Origin: Streptococcus mitis
GTDB taxonomy: Bacteria > Bacillota > Bacilli > Lactobacillales > Streptococcaceae
Assembly: GCF_009496155.1 (NCBI RefSeq)
Contig: NZ_WIJP01000007.1
Location: 68,943-132,942, forward strand
Direction of reading: 5' to 3'
DNA length: 64,000 nucleotides
The notes under the pieces are model-generated. The model saw nothing but the letters and a program-made list of their open reading frames with translations. It ran no database searches and had not been told where the DNA came from. The position numbers and the translations under genes are program-made. The stretch's first letter is position 1. Each line of letters begins with the position of its first letter. This document shows positions 1 through 6,310 of this stretch, piece after piece.

Positions 1-805
1 TACCTTCAACGAAATCAAGACCGATAGCATCTACTGGCAAGTTTACAAGGTCAGCATAAACGTCACGAACATCTCCGAAGTAAGTTTGAAGCAAGACTTC
101 AAGACCTTTTTTGTCAGCCAAAAGTTTGTTGTAGAGGTTCAAGAAGAGATCTTTTTCTTCGGCTGTCAAATCTTTTACAAGAGCAGCTTCATCCAATTGG
201 ATGCGAGTCGCACCAAGTTCTGCCAATTTAGCAAAAACTTCTTGGTAAGCAGCAACTAAGCTGTCTACGAAGTCTTCTGCTTTCACACCTTCTTCAAAGT
301 CTGACAATTGAAGGAAAGTGAATGGGCCTACAAGAACTGGACGAGTGTTCAATCCAAGTTCTTTGGCTTCTTGGAACTCATCAAAAATCTTGTGACCTGC
401 AAGTTTGACTTGAGTGTCTTTTTCAAACTTAGGAACGATGTAGTGGTAGTTGGTGTTGAACCATTTTTTCATTGGAAGGGCGCGAACGTCCCCTTTTTCT
501 CCTTGATAACCACGACCCAAAGCGAAATAGCGCTCAAGGTCAGACAAATCCAAGTTTTGAACTGAAGCAGGCACCACGTTGAAAAGGAAAGCAGCGTCTA
601 GAAAGTTGTCATAGTGAGAAAAGTCGTTTGATGGGATTTCAGTGATGCCTTTTTCTTTGACAATGTTCCAGTGTTTCGCACGCAATTCTTTTGCTGCAGC
701 AAGGAGTTCTTCTTCTGAGATTTCTTTTCTAAAGTATTTTTCAGTTGTAAATTTTAATTCGCGGAATTCGCCCAAACGTGGGAAACCGATGATTGTAGTT
801 GACAT
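1..805 (-). CDS. metE: Cobalamin-independent methionine synthase, N-terminal part (runs off left edge)
   Basis: MetE transfers the methyl group of 5-methyltetrahydropteroyltri-L-glutamate to homocysteine, the last step of methionine synthesis in the cytoplasm. Only the first 268 codons are here. The N-terminus reads [19 protein letters not shown] and continues with the [10 protein letters not shown] and [11 protein letters not shown] blocks typical of the MetE N-terminal barrel; the zinc-binding catalytic C-terminal half lies outside. The ATG at 803-805 is preceded by GGAGG on the minus strand. A MetR/MtaR-like palindrome lies about 85 bp upstream, which suggests methionine-responsive control. 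metF often follows metE in streptococci, but that side is not visible. Confidence 0.97.
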   Translation of the reverse strand, partial: MSTTIIGFPRLGEFRELKFTTEKYFRKEISEEELLAAAKELRAKHWNIVKEKGITEIPSNDFSHYDNFLDAAFLFNVVPASVQNLDLSDLERYFALGRGYQGEKGDVRALPMKKWFNTNYHYIVPKFEKDTQVKLAGHKIFDEFQEAKELGLNTRPVLVGPFTFLQLSDFEEGVKAEDFVDSLVAAYQEVFAKLAELGATRIQLDEAALVKDLTAEEKDLFLNLYNKLLADKKGLEVLLQTYFGDVRDVYADLVNLPVDAIGLDFVEG

Positions 806-885
806 GATGTGTCCTCCAAAATTTGTTGTTGAAACTATCTTAACAGAAAAGAAATCATCTGTATAATTGTAAAAAATTAGGCTTT

Positions 886-906
886 GATATAGTTTGAAAC
901 TATATC
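886..906. promoter_or_regulatory. MET-box-like palindrome upstream of metE
   Basis: Perfect inverted repeat with 10-bp arms around one central base; its core TATAGTTTGAAACTATA (888-904) matches the motif I recall for the streptococcal LysR-type methionine regulator MtaR/MetR. It lies just upstream of AT-rich candidate -10 sequences (TATACA/TACAAT on the minus strand, about 862-871), a position suited to an activator. Assignment to this regulator rests on motif memory; the palindrome itself is directly visible. Confidence 0.7.
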
Positions 907-1056
907 TCTGTTTTAAACAAAAGAAAAAGACCTGAGACAAATGCCTCAAATCCTTTATGTAGCTTGTTTGTTTTAACTATATTTCAGTTATACTGGTCAA
1001 AGGTGTTATTAGTAATTCTTATAAGTGACTATGGCTTGTTATTAGAAAAGACTATA

Positions 1057-1160
1057 ATACTCTTCGAAAATCTCTTCAAACCGCGTCAACGTCGCCTTGC
1101 CGTACTCAAGTACAGCCTGCGGCTAGTTTCCTAGTTTGCTCTTTGATTTTCATTGAGTAT
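1057..1160. repeat. BOX repeat element, boxA-boxC form without boxB
   Basis: A 104-bp element with imperfect terminal inverted repeats (ATACTCttcGAAAATC at the left, GATTTTCattGAGTAT at the right). The left half has the boxA core CGTCAACGTCGCCTTGCCGTA, one mismatch from the complement of the classical BOXA1R rep-PCR primer. The right half has the boxC sequence GCGGCTAGTTTCCTAGTTTG. No boxB unit lies between them. BOX elements are non-autonomous intergenic repeats of pneumococcus and relatives. The 806-1173 gap otherwise holds only the metE leader. Confidence 0.85.
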
Positions 1161-1173
1161 GAGTCTACTCTAA

Positions 1174-1467
1174 TCAACTCTTTTCCTGTTCGAGTGGGAC
1201 GACTACTAGTGTCTTTCCTAAACTGGCTAAGACTTTTAAGACTGTATCCAACTGAGGGCTAGTCTTGCCTGTTTCCATCCTAGCTATGACAGGCTGACTC
1301 ACTCCACTAAGTTCTTCTAGCTTTTTCTGACTGATTCCTTGTTCGTGTCTGGCTTCAATCAACTCACTCATGATAGCCACTCGCATATCACTTTCAAGAA
1401 TTTCCTCCTTGGTAAAGAGTTCAGATCGGACATCCTTCCAGTTACTCCCAATAGCACTATTCTTCAT
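1174..1467 (-). CDS. HTH-XRE antitoxin of HigA type, now without a toxin partner
   Basis: 97 residues with a helix-turn-helix of the Cro/C1 (XRE) class at about residues 37-90: SELIEARHEQGISQKKLEEL, then SGVSQPVIARMETGKTSPQL. The extended N-terminus and the acidic C-terminal end are typical of HigA-type antitoxins, which bind a RelE/HigB mRNA interferase and repress their own operon. In such operons the toxin gene precedes and overlaps the antitoxin. Here the overlapping upstream frame keeps only about 18 codons of a HigB-like C-terminus, so the antitoxin appears orphaned. It may survive as a transcription repressor or as an anti-addiction factor against related toxins. Expression is uncertain because the toxin promoter is lost. 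Confidence 0.8.
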   Translation of the reverse strand: MKNSAIGSNWKDVRSELFTKEEILESDMRVAIMSELIEARHEQGISQKKLEELSGVSQPVIARMETGKTSPQLDTVLKVLASLGKTLVVVPLEQEKS

Positions 1468-1513
1468 CGCTTAACCCTCTTTCTTTTAAGTCCTTCAGTT
1501 CACGCTTGTTTTT
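1457..1513 (-). pseudogene. 3' remnant of a HigB/RelE-type toxin gene
   Basis: In the frame overlapping the antitoxin start, the minus strand reads KNKRELKDLKERGLSDEE then TAG. This resembles the basic C-terminus of HigB-like toxins, and the stop overlaps the antitoxin ATG as in intact higBA operons. Upstream the frame is closed at once by TAA (1514-1516) and the sequence turns AT-rich. The body of the toxin gene is therefore missing, probably through deletion. The segment is short, so the family assignment is inference from sequence flavour and gene overlap. Confidence 0.5.
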
Positions 1514-1561
1514 TTAAAAAATTATAACTCAAAAGTTATTAAAAGTAAATCTGAACACTCA

Positions 1562-1595
1562 TAAAAAGAAGACCTTAGAAAAACTCTAAAGGTCT
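1562..1595 (-). terminator. Rho-independent terminator after the EndoV-like gene
   Basis: The minus strand has a hairpin of AGACCTTTAGA with TCTAAGGTCT (1570-1595) around a short T-rich loop, followed by TCTTTTTAT. It lies about 60 bp after the stop of the upstream leftward gene and before the toxin remnant. Confidence 0.75.
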
Positions 1596-1654
1596 CATCT
1601 TTATTATTCGAAAAAATTACGAGAAGAGTTATAAATTGAAGGCAATCCTTACTA

Positions 1655-2020
1655 TTATTCCAGCTTTATCCCCTTCTCTCGTAGATTAGCCAGACACTCC
1701 TTATAGTAGGCATCGTCATGTTCGCTGTATATAGGACTAGTCAACCTCTCCTCTGCTAAATTTTCATAAGGAGGGCAGGTCTTGCCACGGTAGTTCTTAT
1801 CTAGCCATTCTAGGCTGACATTGTAGTCACGGTCAGCCATCTCCTCCATGATCAATCTATGATAGGCATAGAGACGATAGGGCGAGTGGGTAAAAACATA
1901 GTCCACCGTCGCATGCTTTCTGCCCCAGCCATTGCCACGCAGGGCACAACACTCTCGATGTTGCCCCAAGAGTTGAGGACGAGGGAGTTGTGAAATCAAA
2001 GCCTCATGCCAAAGTCTCAG
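1655..2020 (-). CDS. T4 endonuclease V-like (pyrimidine-dimer glycosylase family) protein, probable CTG start
   Basis: The protein (RLWHEALISQLPRPQLLGQH..., about 121 residues) aligns by eye with T4 DenV: ISQLPRPQLLGQHRE against VSELADQHLMAEYRE, and SPYRLYAYHRLIMEEMADRDYNV against the DenV helix ending in ECLKRGFNI, then NYRG against EFRG. DenV-type enzymes excise UV dimers, so a base-excision repair role is plausible; DenV's catalytic Thr2 is not evident. A good Shine-Dalgarno AGGAG (2027-2031) sits 6 nt before CTG (2018-2020), where relatives, as I recall them, begin MRLWH. The first conventional start is TTG at 1997-1999, with no well-placed ribosome site. The gene overlaps the upstream DUF1722 gene by 17 nt, so translation is probably coupled. 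Confidence 0.7.
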   Translation of the reverse strand: MRLWHEALISQLPRPQLLGQHRECCALRGNGWGRKHATVDYVFTHSPYRLYAYHRLIMEEMADRDYNVSLEWLDKNYRGKTCPPYENLAEERLTSPIYSEHDDAYYKECLANLREKGIKLE

Positions 2021-2408
2021 GGGAGTCTCCTTTCAGTAAAGTAGAATTTTGAAGATAAGCATTTGGGTAACGTTCAAGCAACTCTCTCGCCTTAGCAATC
2101 ACATCTTCCTTGGAAGCTTGACCAAAGCGGTAGCGATCCAGCAAGAGCATGTAGTCCTTGCGCTCTGCATCTGTCGCTTTCTTTTTGAAATAGCCCCAAA
2201 TATGCTGAAAGGCATTGCAGACTTGACCTCTATGCTCAGGGATTTGACAGGCACAGTCAATCATCTCCTGAACATGACTTACCTCCACCTCTTCATTCTT
2301 CAAGTATTGGCGAATCTCATTATAAATATTGCTGGAATGGCTCAACACGAGGTATTTGTTTCTCGCCCAGAGTTGTTGGCACCGGGATTTTTGGTTAGTT
2401 TGTTCCAT
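2004..2408 (-). CDS. DUF1722 (YbgA-like) protein
   Basis: 134 residues. The start region LWARNKYLVLSHSSNIYNEIRQYL matches the DUF1722 signature (a K-Y-x-V-L-x-H-S helix followed by IRxxL), and the middle part FQHIWGYFKKKATDAERKDYMLLLDRYRFG is the conserved helical core. The biochemical role of the family is unknown; E. coli ybgA sits beside the photolyase gene phrB. Here the partner is an endonuclease-V-like gene, so both contexts point towards handling of UV-type DNA damage (inference). Three 11-bp tandem repeats lie upstream and may be an operator. Confidence 0.8.
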   Translation of the reverse strand: MEQTNQKSRCQQLWARNKYLVLSHSSNIYNEIRQYLKNEEVEVSHVQEMIDCACQIPEHRGQVCNAFQHIWGYFKKKATDAERKDYMLLLDRYRFGQASKEDVIAKARELLERYPNAYLQNSTLLKGDSPETLA

Positions 2409-2469
2409 GTTTCTCCTTACTTTCTATCAGTTTCCAGGAAATATAGAAACAAAGTTATATTTTAAAAAT

Positions 2470-2505
2470 GAGCGAATTACGAGCGGAATATGAGCGAATC
2501 AAGAG
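2470..2505. repeat. Three tandem 11-bp iterons upstream of the DUF1722 gene
   Basis: Units GAGCGAATTAC, GAGCGGAATAT and GAGCGAATCAA follow without gaps (2470-2502), then a partial GAG. The 11-bp spacing places each GAGCG box on the same DNA face. The array lies between the hsdR stop and the leftward DUF1722 gene, next to a possible -10 (TATAAC), so it could bind a regulator. No known family motif is recognised. Confidence 0.55.
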
Positions 2506-2553
2506 TGTTTTTTGTAGTTCCTGATTTTTCTAATAAATCTTGTTTGACAATAC

Positions 2554-5500
2554 TTAAATACCTGAATAAGTCTCTACTAACAACTGAATCTTACGCAAAA
2601 CTTCTTGCTTTTTCCGTTCACGCGCTCCTTGTCTACGAGAAGTTGGTGGAATAATCGAATCCAAATCAGTCCCACTGTTTTCAGCATAACCTCGTTGAAT
2701 TGATTTGTCTATGAATAATTGGTAATCAGCTACAAGTTTCTCAGACTCAGCTAGGTCATGGATTGCGATTTTCTTGCGCTCCTTGCCATATTCATAGAAA
2801 GCATTGATAATCCCATCATGGTCTTTCAATTTTTGCAAATCGGTGTCATTGATAAACCCGATAACCAACTCTTCTTTGGCACGAATATCGATACTAGAAC
2901 GAATTACACGACTAACTTCTGCTTTCATTACTTCTTTAGACTCAGAATTCTTCGATTTTTCAACAATCAATGCAAGAATATAGTCCAGATTAATCTCATC
3001 TGTTTTTAAGAGTTCGATTTCAAATTCAACATCTGAAAGGTCAACACCTAAGTCTTTTGTTCTTTCATAATTTTTAAGGTTTAAGAATTCATCTCGAATT
3101 TCTACATAAGTGCTTCTTAAATCCTGAAGATAACCTTCAGAGATAGGCTTATCGATTTCTTGAAACTCATCATAATTTCGAAGGACGTTATCAAGCTTCA
3201 GTAACTCACCAAATAACTTAACAAATTCTTTTTTATCATGTTCTGTTTCAATTTCTTGTGGATTAGGGAATCTTTCCAAAATTTCCTGACAAACCGCAGT
3301 ATAGCCTTTGACCTCTATACCCGTTACTTGATCCACGAAACCATCCATGTATTCACTAAAGCTTTTTTCCAAAATAATTTCAAGCTTATTTGTGTCTCCA
3401 AAAGTCTTAATAGCTTCTTGCGTAGCCTTTTCTAAATCACGGAAACAAACAATATTCCCAAAAGGTTTAACTTTATTAAAAATTCGATTAGTTCTCGAGA
3501 ATGCCTGAATCAAACCATGATAACGTAGGTTTTTATCGACAAAGAGTGTATTCATAGTCGGGGCATCAAATCCCGTCAGGAACATACCGACTACAATCAG
3601 CAAATCTACTTCTTTGGATTTAACTCTTTTAGAAAGGTCACGATAGTAATTTTGGAACTCCTTCCCATCAGCTGAGAAGTTGGTCTTGAACATGTGATTA
3701 TAGTCGTCAATCGCTCTAGAAAGAAACTCCTTAGAAGATAGAGGCATGGCTGTATCTTGAGGCTCTAGCTCTTCATCTTGAATTTCTCCATAAGCTGACT
3801 GTTCTTCGTTAGGTGCAAAACTAAAAATGGTTGCAACTTTCAATCGTTTAGCTTCTGGTAAAGCTGCTTGCTGTTGTTGGAGTTCTTCATAGTATAATTT
3901 TGCTGCTTCAATACTCTGTACAGCTAGCATGGCATTAAATCCAAACAGTTGTTTTTGCTTATGAGTATAGTGTTGATTTCGATGCGTCTTGTCATCATAA
4001 ACTCTCAACAGGTACTCAGTGATGGTTGCTATCCGCTCGGGATGTAGAAGTAGTTCCTTCTCCATCTTTTTGAGTTTCTTCTCGTCAATCTCTCGGCCAA
4101 CTGCTTTTTCAGCTTCTCTATACTTATTGATTTCAGGTTTGATATAGTTATAGTCAACCTTGAACTTCAACACTTTTTCATCTCGAATAGCATCCGTGAT
4201 AACGTAGTTATGAAGTTGTTCTCCAAAAACTTCTTGTGTCGTTTCACCCGTCAAGCTATTTTCTGGGAAAATCGGTGTCCCTGTAAATCCAAATAGAGCA
4301 TACTGTTTAAAAGCCTTCTTAATACGCTTTTGAGCCTTCCCAAACTGGGAGCGGTGACATTCATCAAAGATTAAAACACATTTTTTACTATAGATTTCAT
4401 GATTTGGATTCGCTGTTATAAATTTGTTTAACTTTTGAATTGTTGTGACAATGATTCGATCATCATTTTCTTCGATACTTCGTTGGAGCTCTTTGGTATT
4501 GTTGCTACCATTAACTGAATTTGGTTGGAACTTTTTATATTCATTCATAGTTTGGTCATCTAGGTCTTTTCTATCAACCACAAAAATCACTTTATCAATA
4601 TAGTCCAACCCTGTCGCCAAACGGGCAGTCTTAAAGCTTGTCAAAGTTTTTCCTGATCCCGTTGTATGCCAGATATAACCACAAGCATTGATTGTGCCAA
4701 AGTTCTTCATCTCATTAGATGAATGAATCTTGCGTATGATACTCTCAGTAGCTGCTATCTGATAAGGGCGCATGATGAGCAAGGTATTTTTAGTATCAAA
4801 AACACAATACTTGGTCAAGACTTCCAAGAGAACACGCTTGCTTAAGAAAGTAACGGTAAAATCTTCCAATTCGTGAATAGTCTTGTTCTTACGGTCTGCC
4901 CACTCACAGGTAAACTCATAATGATTTTTATTTTGAGCTGTTGTATTGGCAAAATAGCGTGTATATGTCCCATTCGAAATGACAAAAATCTGAATGTATT
5001 TATATAAAGAATTTTCGCTATTGAAGCTTTCCTTACTGTATCTATGGATTTGTTCAAAAGCTTCTTTAAGACTAACACCACGTCTTTTCAATTCAATCTG
5101 AACTAGAGGTAGTCCATTTACTAAGATAGTGACATCGTAACGATTAGTATGACTACCCACCTGAGTCACTTGGTTGATGACCTGCATACTATTGTTGTGA
5201 ATGTTTTTCTTATCGAGGATAAAAATATTTTTAATCCGTCCATCATCAAATACAAAGTCATAAATATGATTCTCTTGTATTTTTCGAGTTTTTTCAACTA
5301 GCCCCTCATTAGGACAATCCAGATATTCCATTACAAAGCGATTCCACTCAGCATCCGAAAAAGTCACCTTATTAAGCTTTTCTATTTGCACCTTTACATT
5401 TGCTAAAATCTCTGCAGGAGTATGAATATTTAAGCGTTCATAGTTGAGATGATTCACCAAATCTGAAATCAACTGATTTTCTAAATCAGCCTCTGACTGA

Positions 5501-5598
5501 TACTCTCTGTCCGTACGATACTCTGGTTGATACTCAGCCAAGAGAATCCCTTCATTTGTTTCCGCAATTACTTCATGTACTTTTGAATAATCAACCAT
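2554..5598 (-). CDS. hsdR: Type I restriction enzyme, HsdR endonuclease/translocase subunit
   Basis: 1014 residues, the usual size of EcoR124-type HsdR. It cleaves and translocates unmethylated DNA in an R2M2S complex. The nuclease site is D155 with E169-x-K171 (PD-ExK type). The helicase motor follows with Walker A TGSGKT (about 313-318), Walker B DECH (412-415) and motif III FTGTP (438-442), then SF2 motif VI near residue 680 (QAFSRTNR) and a helical C-terminal region. The start ATG at 5598 follows AAAGGAAAC on the minus strand. It is the last gene of hsdM-rhuM-hsdS-hsdS'-hsdR, 56 nt after the half-hsdS gene. All key motifs are intact. Confidence 0.97.
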   Translation of the reverse strand: MVDYSKVHEVIAETNEGILLAEYQPEYRTDREYQSEADLENQLISDLVNHLNYERLNIHTPAEILANVKVQIEKLNKVTFSDAEWNRFVMEYLDCPNEGLVEKTRKIQENHIYDFVFDDGRIKNIFILDKKNIHNNSMQVINQVTQVGSHTNRYDVTILVNGLPLVQIELKRRGVSLKEAFEQIHRYSKESFNSENSLYKYIQIFVISNGTYTRYFANTTAQNKNHYEFTCEWADRKNKTIHELEDFTVTFLSKRVLLEVLTKYCVFDTKNTLLIMRPYQIAATESIIRKIHSSNEMKNFGTINACGYIWHTTGSGKTLTSFKTARLATGLDYIDKVIFVVDRKDLDDQTMNEYKKFQPNSVNGSNNTKELQRSIEENDDRIIVTTIQKLNKFITANPNHEIYSKKCVLIFDECHRSQFGKAQKRIKKAFKQYALFGFTGTPIFPENSLTGETTQEVFGEQLHNYVITDAIRDEKVLKFKVDYNYIKPEINKYREAEKAVGREIDEKKLKKMEKELLLHPERIATITEYLLRVYDDKTHRNQHYTHKQKQLFGFNAMLAVQSIEAAKLYYEELQQQQAALPEAKRLKVATIFSFAPNEEQSAYGEIQDEELEPQDTAMPLSSKEFLSRAIDDYNHMFKTNFSADGKEFQNYYRDLSKRVKSKEVDLLIVVGMFLTGFDAPTMNTLFVDKNLRYHGLIQAFSRTNRIFNKVKPFGNIVCFRDLEKATQEAIKTFGDTNKLEIILEKSFSEYMDGFVDQVTGIEVKGYTAVCQEILERFPNPQEIETEHDKKEFVKLFGELLKLDNVLRNYDEFQEIDKPISEGYLQDLRSTYVEIRDEFLNLKNYERTKDLGVDLSDVEFEIELLKTDEINLDYILALIVEKSKNSESKEVMKAEVSRVIRSSIDIRAKEELVIGFINDTDLQKLKDHDGIINAFYEYGKERKKIAIHDLAESEKLVADYQLFIDKSIQRGYAENSGTDLDSIIPPTSRRQGARERKKQEVLRKIQLLVETYSGI

Positions 5599-5622
5599 AG
5601 TATGTTTCCTTTTATTGTATTA

Positions 5623-5641
5623 TTTGAGATTCTATCTCAAA
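5623..5641 (-). other. Small perfect hairpin between hsdS' and hsdR
   Basis: TTTGAGA and TCTCAAA form a perfect 7-bp stem around a 5-nt loop in the 56-nt gap before hsdR. It lacks a following T-run, so it is not a standard terminator. It could slow or process the transcript just ahead of the nuclease gene (speculative). Confidence 0.45.
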
Positions 5642-5654
5642 ATGATTCAAGAAT

Positions 5655-6236
5655 TTATCTAGTGAAGTTTAATAATTGTTCTCTCCAGTATTCATACTGT
5701 TTCTGTCTTAGTTCGATTTCTTTTGGAAGACCCTCAGAAAGAGAGTTGGTTAGGGTGTTAAAATTGTCAAGAATGGAGACAATTTGAGATTGTGTTGATA
5801 AAGGAGGTAATATTATTTGAATTTTTGCAAGGTTTTTAGGATAAAGTTCAATTACTTTAGTTCCCAAAACTCTTTTTTTCTTCTGATTTTGGAAAAAATT
5901 AGTTCTAAAAAAGTAGGCTAAATATTTACTATTTTGCTCTGTTCTAATTATACATGAGTGCCCACCAATACAAACTTCTTCTTTACCAAACCAGACTAAA
6001 GTTTTTCCAACATCCTCGATATTTTCAGATGTCGTCGCTACAATCAAATCACCATATTTTGCCTTCTTAAGTTTTTGAGACAATTCAATATTAACAAATG
6101 ATTTTGCAACCTCTGTTTCAATTCCATAGTAGGTGTATATTTGTCCATAATGAATACATGGAATACCAATGTCTTGAAAATCTTTCTTCTGAAGTCCATT
6201 TCCTCTTACAAATTCACAAATTGTTCCCAACTCCAC
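5655..6236 (-). CDS. Half-length HsdS-like protein (single target-recognition domain)
   Basis: 193 residues: one TRD (about 1-145, with GNGLQKKDF, IHYGQIYT and ATTSEN blocks) and one conserved helical segment ending LPKEIELRQKQYEYWREQLL. Its TRD is clearly paralogous to TRD1 of the adjacent full hsdS, and its helix matches that gene's C-terminal helix. The best start in frame is GTG at 6234-6236, but no ribosome-binding site precedes it, and the frame is open upstream to about 6307, inside a pentanucleotide repeat. It may be a silent recombination donor, a half-subunit made by coupling, or the distal part of a three-TRD HsdS after a 5-bp slip. Start and expression are uncertain. Confidence 0.7.
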   Translation of the reverse strand: MELGTICEFVRGNGLQKKDFQDIGIPCIHYGQIYTYYGIETEVAKSFVNIELSQKLKKAKYGDLIVATTSENIEDVGKTLVWFGKEEVCIGGHSCIIRTEQNSKYLAYFFRTNFFQNQKKKRVLGTKVIELYPKNLAKIQIILPPLSTQSQIVSILDNFNTLTNSLSEGLPKEIELRQKQYEYWREQLLNFTR

Positions 6237-6295
6237 TCGAATTGGACCAAATACCCACTGTAAAAGTTTGATAATAGCGGAGTTGTCCCACTCCT

Positions 6296-6310
6296 CTACT
6301 CTACTCTACT
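6296..6310. repeat. Pentanucleotide tract at the end of hsdS
   Basis: CTACT occurs three times in tandem on the plus strand (AGAGT units on the coding strand) with flanking partial copies. The hsdS stop TAG (6296-6298) is created by the third unit. With two units the hsdS frame would instead read on, without a stop, into the downstream half-hsdS frame (distance 62 nt now, 57 nt after loss of one unit). Confidence 0.8.

Noticed and set aside
642..866. Plus-strand open frame over the metE start
   Set aside because: It is antisense to well-conserved metE codons and the leader, with no ribosome site.
1057..1160. First read as a RUP element
   Set aside because: The internal sequence matches the BOXA1R primer region and boxC, so BOX is the better name.
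2049..2465. Plus-strand open frame of 138 codons opposite the DUF1722 gene
   Set aside because: It is the mirror of the conserved DUF1722 frame and has no family resemblance.
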